Origin: Enterenecus faecium
GTDB lineage: Bacteria > Bacillota > Clostridia > Oscillospirales > Oscillospiraceae
DNA length: 64,000 nt
Direction of reading: 5' to 3'
Assembly: GCA_018713215.1 (NCBI GenBank)
Contig: DVFO01000048.1
Location: 32,122 to 96,121, forward strand
A model generated the notes under the pieces. The model saw only the letters and a list, made by a program, of their open reading frames with translations, did not search any database and was not told the origin of the DNA. Positions 23,878-32,534 of the stretch are shown here, piece after piece. The first letter of the stretch is position 1. Each line of letters starts with the position of its first letter. The position numbers and the translations under genes were made by a program.

Positions 23878-25675
23878 GCAGGTGCTGACCCACTGGCTGG
23901 AGGGGTTTCGCAGCAAGAACATCCAGTATACCATCGCTCTGGCCTTTACCGGCATCACCCTGGTGGCTATGACACTGGTGGGGATTGTGCTGTACACCGG
24001 ATTTTTCTCCTCAGCGGAGACCATGATGAAGGAGAACAACACCCGTCTGGTGGAACAGATTGGACTGAACCTGGACATGTACCTGAAAAACATGATGCGG
24101 GTGTCCGAGACGGCCTACTACCGGGTGATCAAAAAGCATGACCTGGCGGTGGATGACATTGGGGAGCAGATCGAGCTGCTGTACGACGCCAACAAGGACC
24201 TGCTGGTGAGCATTGTCATCCTGGACCCGGAGGGCAACGTGCTGACCAGTGCCCCGGCGGCCAAGGAGAAGGAGGCCCAGACGGCAAAAGATCAGGCGTG
24301 GTTTCGGGAGGCCCTGGACAAGATCGAGAACTTTCACTTCTCTCTGCCCCATGTGCAGAACCTGTTTGACGATCCGGACTGCCGCTACCGCTGGGTGGTG
24401 TCCCTGTCCCGGGCGGTGGAGCTGACGGAGAACGGACAGGTGGGCCAGGGTGTGCTGCTGTTGGACATCAACTTCTCCGGCATTGAGCAGATTTTCAACA
24501 ACGCCGGATACGGGGACTCCGGTTACGCCTACCTGGTGGGGGAGGATGGGGAGATGATCTACCACCCCCGGCAGCAATTGGTGTACTCCGACCTCTTTGA
24601 AGAGGACAGCTTGGCCTACGTAGGGGAGGAGGACGGCAACTACATCGGAAAGGTGAGCGGGCAGGACTCGGTGATCACCGTCAAGACGGTGGGATATACC
24701 GGATGGAAGATTGTCCGGGTGGCCCCCGTGGGCATCTATTCTGATGACGTGCTCTTTATCCAGCTGGCGGGCCTCATTGGTGTGGTATGTCTGGCCATCC
24801 TCATCATCCTGGTCAACCAGTCGGTGTCTTCCCAGATTGCACGCCCGGTGGAACAGCTGCAAAAGTCGGTGGAGAAGCTGGAAAACGGAGATTTGGATGC
24901 AGAGATCGCCATTGGCGGCTCCTATGAGATTCAACGGCTGGGCAGGACGGTGCAGTCCATGGCCCAGGAGATGAAAAAGCTCATGGCGGATGTGGTGAAG
25001 GAGCAGGAGTCCAAGCACAAAAGTGAGCTGGACGCCCTCCAGCACCAGATCAATCCCCATTTCCTCTACAATACCCTCTCGTCCATTGTGTGGATGATTG
25101 AGAAGGGACGGGCGGAGGAGTCGGTGAACATGATCGGGGCCCTGTCCCGGCTGTTCCGCATCAGCCTCAGTAAGGGGCGCACCATCATCCGAGTGGGGGA
25201 CGAGCTGGAGCATGCCAAGAGCTATCTCACCATTCAAAAGGTACGGTATAAAAACAAGTTCACCGTCACCTTTGACACCGACCCGGAGGTACTGGAGCTG
25301 TCCACGGTGAAGCTTATCATCCAGCCCCTGTTGGAAAACGCCATCTATCACGGCATGGAGTTCATGGACGGGGATGGAGAGATCACCGTGCGCTCCCAAA
25401 TCCGGGATGGACAGCTGTACATCGCAGTGCAGGACAACGGGGACGGCATGCCGCCGGACCTGTGTGCCAAGCTGCTGGACCCCAACGCAAAAGTGACACA
25501 GGGGAAATCCGGCTCCCGGGGATCTGGCTTGGGCATGCGCAACGTCCACGAGCGCATCCGCCTGGCCTTTGGGGCGGAGTATGGCCTGAGCATCCGCAGC
25601 AAATTGGGATGGGGGACCGTGGTGGAGGCGCACCTGCCCTGCATTCCCTACGACGAAGAGAACGGGGGGACCTGA
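23864..25675 (+). CDS. Sensor histidine kinase (YesM-like)
   Basis: 603 residues: membrane helix near residues 22-45, a roughly 250-residue extracellular sensor (Cache-like), second helix near 300-318, HAMP to about 372, then the HPK7-type phospho-acceptor HQINPHFLYNTLSSIVWM and an ATPase domain with LIIQPLLENAIYHG and GSGLGMRNVHERI. The ATG at 23864 is chosen over GTG at 23858 because AAGGAG (23848-23853) is ten bases away versus four. Two membrane-tethered sugar-binding proteins follow, which may present ligand to the sensor domain. Confidence 0.93.
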   Translation: MGRVKQVLTHWLEGFRSKNIQYTIALAFTGITLVAMTLVGIVLYTGFFSSAETMMKENNTRLVEQIGLNLDMYLKNMMRVSETAYYRVIKKHDLAVDDIGEQIELLYDANKDLLVSIVILDPEGNVLTSAPAAKEKEAQTAKDQAWFREALDKIENFHFSLPHVQNLFDDPDCRYRWVVSLSRAVELTENGQVGQGVLLLDINFSGIEQIFNNAGYGDSGYAYLVGEDGEMIYHPRQQLVYSDLFEEDSLAYVGEEDGNYIGKVSGQDSVITVKTVGYTGWKIVRVAPVGIYSDDVLFIQLAGLIGVVCLAILIILVNQSVSSQIARPVEQLQKSVEKLENGDLDAEIAIGGSYEIQRLGRTVQSMAQEMKKLMADVVKEQESKHKSELDALQHQINPHFLYNTLSSIVWMIEKGRAEESVNMIGALSRLFRISLSKGRTIIRVGDELEHAKSYLTIQKVRYKNKFTVTFDTDPEVLELSTVKLIIQPLLENAIYHGMEFMDGDGEITVRSQIRDGQLYIAVQDNGDGMPPDLCAKLLDPNAKVTQGKSGSRGSGLGMRNVHERIRLAFGAEYGLSIRSKLGWGTVVEAHLPCIPYDEENGGT

Positions 25676-25676
25676 C

Positions 25677-26615
25677 ATGCAGACAAAACGCAAATACAGT
25701 TGGGGATACCTGGCTCTGGCGGTGGTGGTGTGCGGCGTGCTGCTGGTGTCCTGGGGGAACCTGAGAAGGAAACAGCGCCTGTCAGAGCCGGTGGAGTTGT
25801 CGGTGATTGTGCGCTGGCAGTCCAGCGAGGTCTGGGAGAACATCCGCCGGGGCATTGAGCTGGCCGCCCAGGACTACAACCTGGATGTCATGTATATTAC
25901 CTTGACAGAGGAAAACAGCGTTCAGGAGCAAGAGACCATGATTGACCGGGAGACCCAGCTGGACACCCAGGCCATTTTGCTCGCCGCCGCAGACCAGGAG
26001 GCCCTGTGCCAGACGGTGGAGGAGACCCAGAAGAAGATCCCCGTCATCTGTTTTGAGTCGGGGACGGTGTGTCCGGGAGACGTGATGTGTGTTTCGGCGG
26101 ACAACTACGCCATGGGCCAGGAGCTGGGCAAGCTGCTGCTGGCACAGGGCGTGGAGCAGGGCCAGGTGCTACTGGTGGGAGCGGACAGCCCCTGCCAGAG
26201 CATCCAGGACCGGAAGGCGGGGGTGCTGTCTGTGTTGGAGGACTACCCCATCAGCACCACCGTGTGCAGTGAGCTGGAAGAGGAGTCGGAGCTGACGGAG
26301 TACGACGCCGTCCTGGCTCTGGACACCCAGCCCTTGGAGGATGCGGCACAGCGCCTGGAGGGCCACCCACAGAAGGTGGTGCTGCTGGGCATCGGGGGGA
26401 ATAACCGCATTGCCTACCACATGGAGCACAACATCATCCAAGGAATTGTGGCCCAGAACGAGGTGGGCATGGGATACCTGGCGGCAAAGCAGGCGGCGGA
26501 CGCGGTGCGCACTCGGGCCTCCCAGGAGGCTCCGGGCATTGAGTACCGGGTCATCACCAAAGAGACCATGTACGAGCGGGAGAATGAGCAGCTGCTCTTC
26601 CCCTTCGGGCTGTGA
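25677..26615 (+). CDS. Membrane-anchored periplasmic-binding-protein-like sugar sensor
   Basis: 312 residues with an N-terminal signal anchor (YLALAVVVCGVLLVSWG, about 11-27) and no lipobox, then a type I periplasmic binding fold: ELSVIVRWQSSEVWENIRRG, AILLAAADQEALCQ and IIQGIVAQNEVGMGYLAAKQ. It resembles the RbsB/LacI ligand-binding family. It begins one base after the kinase stop. With no permease or ATPase in the operon it is more likely a ligand-presenting co-sensor than a transporter component; that is inference. Confidence 0.85.
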   Translation: MQTKRKYSWGYLALAVVVCGVLLVSWGNLRRKQRLSEPVELSVIVRWQSSEVWENIRRGIELAAQDYNLDVMYITLTEENSVQEQETMIDRETQLDTQAILLAAADQEALCQTVEETQKKIPVICFESGTVCPGDVMCVSADNYAMGQELGKLLLAQGVEQGQVLLVGADSPCQSIQDRKAGVLSVLEDYPISTTVCSELEEESELTEYDAVLALDTQPLEDAAQRLEGHPQKVVLLGIGGNNRIAYHMEHNIIQGIVAQNEVGMGYLAAKQAADAVRTRASQEAPGIEYRVITKETMYERENEQLLFPFGL

Positions 26616-26640
26616 CGGGAAAAGGGGAGGAGAGGAAAAC

Positions 26641-27681
26641 ATGAGAAAGGTATTGATAGCACTGGTGATTTTGGCCGTGGGGCTGTCCGGGCTGCTGATC
26701 TGGCACTGCTCGGGCATTGAAATGGAGAGCAACCAGGTGCGAATTGGGGTGACGGTGTACCAGATGGAGGACCCGTTCATTGCCCAGATTCCCCATTACA
26801 TTGAGAAGATCGCCAAGGAGTACGAGGAAGAGCACGGAGTGCGGGTGTTTGTGGACGTGGTGGATGCCATGGGAAACCAGAACCTGCAAAATGACCAGGT
26901 GAGCCAGTTTTTGGACCGGGACTTTGACGTGCTGTGTGTGAACATGGTGGACCGAACGGCGGCGGGCAGCATTGTGGACAAGGCCATGCAGGCCGATGTC
27001 CCAGTGGTATTTTTCAACCGGGAGCCGGTGGAAGAGGACATGCGCCGCTGGGATAAGCTGTACTACGTGTGTTCCAAAGCGGACGAGTCCGGCGTGTTGG
27101 AGGGCGGCATTGTGGTGGATGCCTACCAGGCACAGCCGGAGCGCTGGGACAAAAATGGAGACGGAAAGCTGCAATACGTGCTGTTGGAGGGGGAGCAGGG
27201 GCACCAGGACTCCCTCATCCGCACAGAAGTCACCATCAAGACCATCACCGATGCAGGCATTGAGCTGGACAAGCTGGCGGGGGAGACCGCAGATTGGCAG
27301 CGGGCCCAGGCGGGGGTGCTCATGGAGCAGTGGGTCCAGGAGTTCGGGGACCAGATCGAACTGGTCATCAGCAACAACGATAATATGGCCCTGGGTGCTC
27401 TGGATACCTACGCCGCCCTGGGCATTGAGGAGCTGCCCATGATTGTGGGCATTGACGCCATACAACCTGCCCTGGATGCGGTGCGAGCGGGTCGGATGAC
27501 CGGCACCGTCCTCAACGATGCCAAGGGTCAAGCCCAGGCCATTTTTGACCTGGCCTATCCCCTGGCCCAGGGGAAGGACCCGGTGGATGATTATCAGACG
27601 TTGGAAAATCGGTATATCTGGATTCCTCATCAGGCGGTGACCAAGGAGAATCTGAAGGAGATTCAGAAACAGTTGGAGTGA
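26641..27681 (+). CDS. Galactose/glucose-binding protein, MglB-like
   Basis: 346 residues with a hydrophobic N-terminal segment (VLIALVILAVGLSGLLIWHC) and a type I binding fold of the MglB kind: RIGVTVYQMEDPFIAQIPHY, VNMVDRTAAGSIVDKA, VFFNREPV, DKNGDGKLQYVLLEG (matching the calcium-loop region of galactose-binding proteins) and ISNNDNMALGALDTYAALG. The cysteine at the end of the hydrophobic stretch could be lipidated. The ATG at 26641 follows GGGGAGGAGAGGAAAAC. It is the last gene of the regulator-kinase-binding protein operon, with no mglA/mglC downstream. Confidence 0.9.
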   Translation: MRKVLIALVILAVGLSGLLIWHCSGIEMESNQVRIGVTVYQMEDPFIAQIPHYIEKIAKEYEEEHGVRVFVDVVDAMGNQNLQNDQVSQFLDRDFDVLCVNMVDRTAAGSIVDKAMQADVPVVFFNREPVEEDMRRWDKLYYVCSKADESGVLEGGIVVDAYQAQPERWDKNGDGKLQYVLLEGEQGHQDSLIRTEVTIKTITDAGIELDKLAGETADWQRAQAGVLMEQWVQEFGDQIELVISNNDNMALGALDTYAALGIEELPMIVGIDAIQPALDAVRAGRMTGTVLNDAKGQAQAIFDLAYPLAQGKDPVDDYQTLENRYIWIPHQAVTKENLKEIQKQLE

Positions 27682-27831
27682 GCGTGGAACTGTAGATTAC
27701 TTATAAAATCTTGCGGTGTACTATGAATAATTTACGGAATTTTTACTAATGCATTGACGGTGCGGGAGAAGTGTGGTTAGATAGACTCACGACAGAAATG
27801 TAGGAAATTACAGGTAAAAACGGAGAGACAT

Positions 27832-28386
27832 ATGACTGACAACTGGCAGCAGTTGGTGGACGCCCTGGCCAAGGCCAAGGACGTGTTCGCGGACGGCGAT
27901 GCCATGGACCAGGACATCCAGCCTGTGGCGGAGGACCTGCTCAGCGCCATTCTGGCCCAGAGGTTTAAGGCGGACAAATCCATTCTGGAAGACCTGACCA
28001 CCAAGGCTGAGGGCATGGATCTCTCCGGCTATACCGCTGAGAGCGTGGAAGTGTTCCGTGCCGCTCTGGCTCAGGCTCAGGCCGTGCTGGCTGATGAGAC
28101 CCTCAGTGAGGAGGACCAGGCAGAGGTGGACGCTGCTGTGGAGCAGCTGACCCAGGCCATGAATGGCCTCACCGCCGAGGGTACTCCCGAGGCCACCGAT
28201 AAGCCCGAGACCACGGACAAGCCGGAGGTTACCAATAAGCCGCAGGCTACCCAGAAGCCCGGCCAGGGCAATGTGCCCCAGACCGGAGACCACAGCCAGA
28301 TTACCCTGTGGGTGACTCTGATGGGCCTGTGTGCTGCAAGCGCACTGACTCTGGTTGCCGTCAAGGGCCGCCGTAAGGCAAAGTAA
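27832..28386 (+). CDS. Sortase-type surface protein fragment without signal peptide
   Basis: 184 residues. The body is a helical FIVAR-like repeat (about 1-120), then a Pro/Thr/Lys-rich spacer of TDKPE/TNKPQ units (about 122-143), a sorting signal NVPQTGD (near 147), a hydrophobic helix and a KGRRKAK tail. This is a textbook cell-wall anchor C-terminus, but the N-terminus (MTDNWQQLVDAL) has no signal peptide. GGAGAGACAT precedes the ATG, so it could be expressed, but it looks like the 3' remnant of a larger surface protein gene. The 150 bases upstream hold no coding frame for the missing part. Confidence 0.75.
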   Translation: MTDNWQQLVDALAKAKDVFADGDAMDQDIQPVAEDLLSAILAQRFKADKSILEDLTTKAEGMDLSGYTAESVEVFRAALAQAQAVLADETLSEEDQAEVDAAVEQLTQAMNGLTAEGTPEATDKPETTDKPEVTNKPQATQKPGQGNVPQTGDHSQITLWVTLMGLCAASALTLVAVKGRRKAK

Positions 28387-28409
28387 GAATACCAATTCCT
28401 CCCTATCTC

Positions 28410-28444
28410 ACGGGCGGGTGCGGCATCAGGCCACACCCGCCCGT
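28410..28444 (+). terminator. Hairpin after the surface protein gene
   Basis: An 11-bp GC-rich stem ACGGGCGGGTG (28410-28420) with its complement (28434-28444), without a clear T-run. Probable weak terminator. Confidence 0.5.
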
Positions 28445-28552
28445 AGCTTTCACCGGACTTCAACTATAGGTTGAAAAAATAACACTAGAAGGGAGATAGC
28501 CTTGGAAGGCGGAACATGCTAAGATGGAGCTATTGAGAGAGGAGGAACGGAT

Positions 28553-29335
28553 ATGACCGTAAACTTGGGAGACAAGATTCGGCAGCTGCGCAAGGGAAAA
28601 GGCATTTCCCAGGAGGTGTTGGCCCAGTACCTGGGGGTGAGTTTCCAGGCGGTGAGCAAGTGGGAGACGGGAACAACGTTACCCGATGTAACGCTCATTC
28701 CTGCCATCGCCTCGTTTTTTGGCGTGTCCACCGATGAGCTGTTTGACTACAACCGGTTGGAGGCGGAGCGGCGAGTCCGGGAGATCTGCCAGCAGGCCTA
28801 TGCCTGCCGTCAGAGTGACCCGGTGCAATCCGAGCAAATTCTCCGGGAGGGACTGAAAAAGTACCCGGGAAACGATGTGATTTTAAACAATCTCCTCTAC
28901 ACCATGGCAGCCCCAGAGCGGGGAGAGGAGATGGTCACCATCTGCAAAACCCTGATCGAGGGCACCCATGACGATGCGGTGAAGTATGATGCCCTGCGCA
29001 TTCTGGCACAGACCTACCACGATATGGGCCAGCAGGACCTGGTGGCCCCCACCTTGGAGCAGATTCCTGAGCTGTATTTCACCAAGCTGGAGTGTATGGC
29101 CCTCCTGTTGGAGGGAGAGGCGGCCTTCAAGGCGGCCAGACAGCACATGGGCCTGTGCCTGGAACAGCTGGTGGAGATGCTTCTGGTCATGGAGCGACAG
29201 ACCCAAGGAGAGGGGAAAGACCAATATCGGCGTCTGGCCCAGCAGGTGCTGGAGTTATTTGAGCGGGAATTGAGGCCAGGGGGTGAGCTGGTTCGGGAAA
29301 TCCGGGAAGAGCTTCTAGGGGGAGCACAGACATGA
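28553..29335 (+). CDS. XRE-family regulator with TPR-like sensor region
   Basis: 260 residues. The N-terminal helix-turn-helix (about 5-60; GKGISQEVLAQYLGVSFQAV then KWETGTTLPD) is of the XRE/Cro type. The rest is an all-helical repeat region of the kind used for peptide or effector sensing. It overlaps the first ABC gene by ATGA, so it is the local regulator of the ABC exporter pair, most simply controlling its own operon. AGAGGAGGAACGGAT precedes the ATG. Confidence 0.9.
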   Translation: MTVNLGDKIRQLRKGKGISQEVLAQYLGVSFQAVSKWETGTTLPDVTLIPAIASFFGVSTDELFDYNRLEAERRVREICQQAYACRQSDPVQSEQILREGLKKYPGNDVILNNLLYTMAAPERGEEMVTICKTLIEGTHDDAVKYDALRILAQTYHDMGQQDLVAPTLEQIPELYFTKLECMALLLEGEAAFKAARQHMGLCLEQLVEMLLVMERQTQGEGKDQYRRLAQQVLELFERELRPGGELVREIREELLGGAQT

Positions 29336-30849
29336 GAAGGGGACCCTTTGGACCATCTGTGGGGCTGGGCATCTGCTGCCAGTTGGCAGAGTATGGCGTC
29401 AAGCTGCTGTGCAGTCTGCTGTTGGCCCAGCTGCTGACCCAGGTGATGAACGGGACACTGAGCCCCGTATACCCATGGGCGTCGGGCACCCTGCTGTTGC
29501 TGGTGGTTTCTGTGGGCCCGCTGTTTCTGCTCCGCCGGGCCTATGAGCGGGCGGTGGGGCGAGATGGACAGCGGTTCCGGGAGACGCTGTATGCTGGAAT
29601 CTTGAGCCGGGAGCTGGAGGTGGGCAGCCGGGGCGAGCTGGAGGTGAAGCTGCGCCGGGACACCCAGGCGATTTTGAAGTTCCTTCAGCGGTCCTGCCCC
29701 CAGGCCGTGGGGGGGACTGTGATTTGGGTGGGCTCCGCTCTGTTGCTGTGCCACATCGACGGACGGGTGGGGCTGTTGTTTTTTGCCCTGAATCTGGTGC
29801 AGCTGCTCCCCATTTTGGTCTACGAGACCTGGACCAAGCGCATCCACAACGAGACCTGTCAGGCGGAGGAGGCGGATTCGGCCTGGCTGCTGGAGGGGTA
29901 CCACGGGGCCCACGTCCTGAAATGTTACGGGGCCCAGGGGTGGTATCTGGCCCGCTTCTGTAAGCTGGAGCAGGCGGTGATGCGCTGGGGCTACCGGGCA
30001 GAGGGGGCGGTGACGGTGGAGGACGTGGTGTTCAAGGGGATTGACAGCCTGTTAAACTACGGAAGCTATGTGATCTTGGGCCTGTTTGTCCTGTACGGCG
30101 GCCTGTCGGCGGAAAAGCTGCCCCTGTTGGTGCTGTTGGCTGGGACCCTGTTCTCCTCGGTAAACGCCGTGTTTACCTGGTGGCTGGATCGGGCGGAATA
30201 CCAAGCGGCGTGCCAGAGACTGAACTGGATGCAACGAGAGGACCAGGAAGAGCCCCCGGAGGAGCCCGTTTTACTGTCCTGTGCAGAGGTGGAGAAGTCT
30301 TTTGGAGACAAGAAAATTCTGTCCGGGATTTCTCTGGACATTTTGCGGGGAGAACATGTCCTGCTCCAAGGCAAAAACGGGTCTGGAAAGTCTACCCTGC
30401 TGCGTATCCTGCTGGGGCTGGAGCGGGCAGATGCAGGTATTGTTCTGCGGTGTTCCGACCCTGCCTATGCCCTCCAGGAGGAGGCACAGACCACCCTGAC
30501 AGTGGGAGAACTGACGGAGCAGCTGGAGAAAACGCCGGGGATGGATTCGAGTGCCCTCCACCGTCATCTGGTGGGCTTTCAATTGACGGAATGTATGGAC
30601 CAGCCGCTTGCTCAGCTGTCCGGGGGACAGCAAAAGCGGTTCTTTCTGGCGGTAGCGCTGGCCAAGGATAGCCAACTGCTGGTGTTAGATGAGCCCACCA
30701 ATCACCTGGACCGAGAGAGCGTAGCATATCTCACCCAGGTGCTACAAGAGTACCCCGGAGCAATGCTGGTTTGCACTCACACGGCGTGGACAGCGCTGCG
30801 GTGGGACAAAATTCTCCACATGCGGGGAGGTGTGATGGGTGAAGGGTGA
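29332..30849 (+). CDS. ABC half-transporter, first of a pair
   Basis: 505 residues: six-helix membrane domain (to about 300) and ATPase with Walker A GKNGSGKST (near 348), signature LSGGQQKR (near 430) and Walker B LLVLDEPTNHLD. The membrane part is poorly conserved, so the substrate is unknown. It starts inside the regulator stop (ATGA) and overlaps the second half-transporter by 11 bases. The three genes form one unit resembling regulator-exporter modules for peptides or drugs; no precursor peptide gene is seen beside it. Confidence 0.88.
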   Translation: MRRGPFGPSVGLGICCQLAEYGVKLLCSLLLAQLLTQVMNGTLSPVYPWASGTLLLLVVSVGPLFLLRRAYERAVGRDGQRFRETLYAGILSRELEVGSRGELEVKLRRDTQAILKFLQRSCPQAVGGTVIWVGSALLLCHIDGRVGLLFFALNLVQLLPILVYETWTKRIHNETCQAEEADSAWLLEGYHGAHVLKCYGAQGWYLARFCKLEQAVMRWGYRAEGAVTVEDVVFKGIDSLLNYGSYVILGLFVLYGGLSAEKLPLLVLLAGTLFSSVNAVFTWWLDRAEYQAACQRLNWMQREDQEEPPEEPVLLSCAEVEKSFGDKKILSGISLDILRGEHVLLQGKNGSGKSTLLRILLGLERADAGIVLRCSDPAYALQEEAQTTLTVGELTEQLEKTPGMDSSALHRHLVGFQLTECMDQPLAQLSGGQQKRFFLAVALAKDSQLLVLDEPTNHLDRESVAYLTQVLQEYPGAMLVCTHTAWTALRWDKILHMRGGVMGEG

Positions 30850-32455
30850 GAAAAGGGGGAACATGCGCCGGGACTGCGCCCGTCTCATGGCCGGGGCCAT
30901 CGTGGCTATCTGCCTGGAGTGCCTGCTGGCTATGGCCGCCCCCACGGTGGTCTCGCTTTTGTTGGGAGATATGGCCGACGCTCTGCTGGCCTTGGACGTT
31001 GCCGCCATTGGGGCCCGGTTTCCGGCGTTCTTGGGCGGTATCTTGGTGACGGTGCTGGTGGCGCCGGGGATGACCTTGGTGAAAAATCTGCTGCTCACCC
31101 GCCAGGGTACTGCTTACGATATGTTTTTGATGGAGAGCACCCTGGGCTTGCCCCACAAGAGCCTGCATCAGGTGGACGCCGGGGACTACCTCCATCGGTT
31201 TGAGGTGGACCGGACCCTGTACTACTGCTGTGTGGTTCGTCTGCTGGGATGTCCTCCAGCCATGGTGGCCTATGGGGTGTTGTTTGCCTGGATGGTGGGG
31301 CGACAGGGCTACCCCTGGGGATACTGCCTGTGGGTGTTGGTGCTGTCCGGAGCCTCGGTGGCCTATGACGCTGCACGGGCCAGACGGAAGGCGGAGTGGA
31401 ACAAGGAGACGGCGGACTATGAGGGGCAGCGGACCCAGCTGGAGCTGGAATTGCTGGCGCTGCGGGATGTTAGCCACGGTTTTGGGCTGCACCCGTTTCT
31501 GCTGGACCGCATGAGACGCTGGTTTGACCGCTACTGGAAGCGCACAGGGCGGCGGCAGTGCGCCCAGACCGCCATGAGCCAGACGCTGCAAGGCTTTTGG
31601 GACTATGGCGTCCAGGTGGGGTGCATCCTGGTGGGAGCGGTGCTGGTAGCCCGGGGCCAGCTGACCCTGGGCGGGCTGTTGGGCGGCTATCTGTTGCTTC
31701 CTACCGTCAAACAGTTCTGGGTATCCGTGAAGCAGCTGGTGGAGGATGTCCAGAGCGAGAGAATATACGGCGCTCGGATGGAATACTTCTATCAGGACCG
31801 GGAGGAGGAGCCGGACGAAGGGGCAATACAGTCCCCTGAGACATTGGAGCTGCACAATGTGAGCTTCTCCTATGCGGCAGAAGACATGCCCGTTCTCTCC
31901 CAGGTAAATTGGACCCTGTCCAGCGGGGACAGGGTCCAGCTGATGGGGGGAAACGGGTGTGGAAAGTCCACTCTGATGTCCCTTTTGGGCGGCATCTACC
32001 CGCCAGACCAGGGAGAAATTCTGGACGAGAGGGGATCGGCAGTATCTCTCCGGCGGCTGCGCCGCAGTGTGGCATTGCAAGAACAGGACAGCGTCATTTT
32101 CACGGGGACCGTGTGGGACAATCTGTTCTTACCGGAGCACAAGCGGGAAGCTGCTGCCCGGCTCTTGGCAGGCCTGGCCTTTGCCAAGCCCTTGGAATAT
32201 GCCATTGTGGGAGATGGAAAGAATCTGTCCCCCGGGGAGCGGAAGAAGGTTTTGCTCACCCGGGCTCTGCTGAAAGAGGCCCCCTTTCTCCTCCTGGACG
32301 AGCCGCTGAACCATCTGGACTCTGTGGCCCGGGAGGCGCTGGCGGTCAGACTGGAGGAGCGGCGGGGAGGCCTCTTACTGATTTCTCATGACCCGTGGTT
32401 GCCAGAGCGTCTGGGCCTGGAAAAACGCTGGATTTCTGCGGAATTATCTTGCTGA
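30839..32455 (+). CDS. ABC half-transporter, second of a pair, with degenerate signature
   Basis: 538 residues: six membrane helices, then an ATPase with Walker A GGNGCGKST (near 370), a changed signature LSPGERKK (near 463) in place of LSGGQ, and Walker B LLLDEPLNHLD. A degenerate site opposite a normal one in the partner is typical of asymmetric heterodimeric exporters. The GTG at 30839 has GGGGAGG eight bases upstream and is preferred; ATG at 30863 behind AGGGGG is an alternative. Confidence 0.86.
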   Translation: MKGEKRGNMRRDCARLMAGAIVAICLECLLAMAAPTVVSLLLGDMADALLALDVAAIGARFPAFLGGILVTVLVAPGMTLVKNLLLTRQGTAYDMFLMESTLGLPHKSLHQVDAGDYLHRFEVDRTLYYCCVVRLLGCPPAMVAYGVLFAWMVGRQGYPWGYCLWVLVLSGASVAYDAARARRKAEWNKETADYEGQRTQLELELLALRDVSHGFGLHPFLLDRMRRWFDRYWKRTGRRQCAQTAMSQTLQGFWDYGVQVGCILVGAVLVARGQLTLGGLLGGYLLLPTVKQFWVSVKQLVEDVQSERIYGARMEYFYQDREEEPDEGAIQSPETLELHNVSFSYAAEDMPVLSQVNWTLSSGDRVQLMGGNGCGKSTLMSLLGGIYPPDQGEILDERGSAVSLRRLRRSVALQEQDSVIFTGTVWDNLFLPEHKREAAARLLAGLAFAKPLEYAIVGDGKNLSPGERKKVLLTRALLKEAPFLLLDEPLNHLDSVAREALAVRLEERRGGLLLISHDPWLPERLGLEKRWISAELSC

Positions 32456-32534
32456 ACCTATGCCACTCTGATACACTGAACTTGAACCCATAAGGTCTCG
32501 GATGGGGAGAGAATACAGGAATGGAGATGGTAGT

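Noticed and set aside
24011..25855. 614-codon open frame antisense to the histidine kinase
   Set aside because: Shadow of a well supported kinase gene, no ribosome site at the start.
30731..32080. 449-codon open frame antisense to the second ABC half-transporter
   Set aside because: Shadow; the plus strand encodes full Walker and signature motifs.
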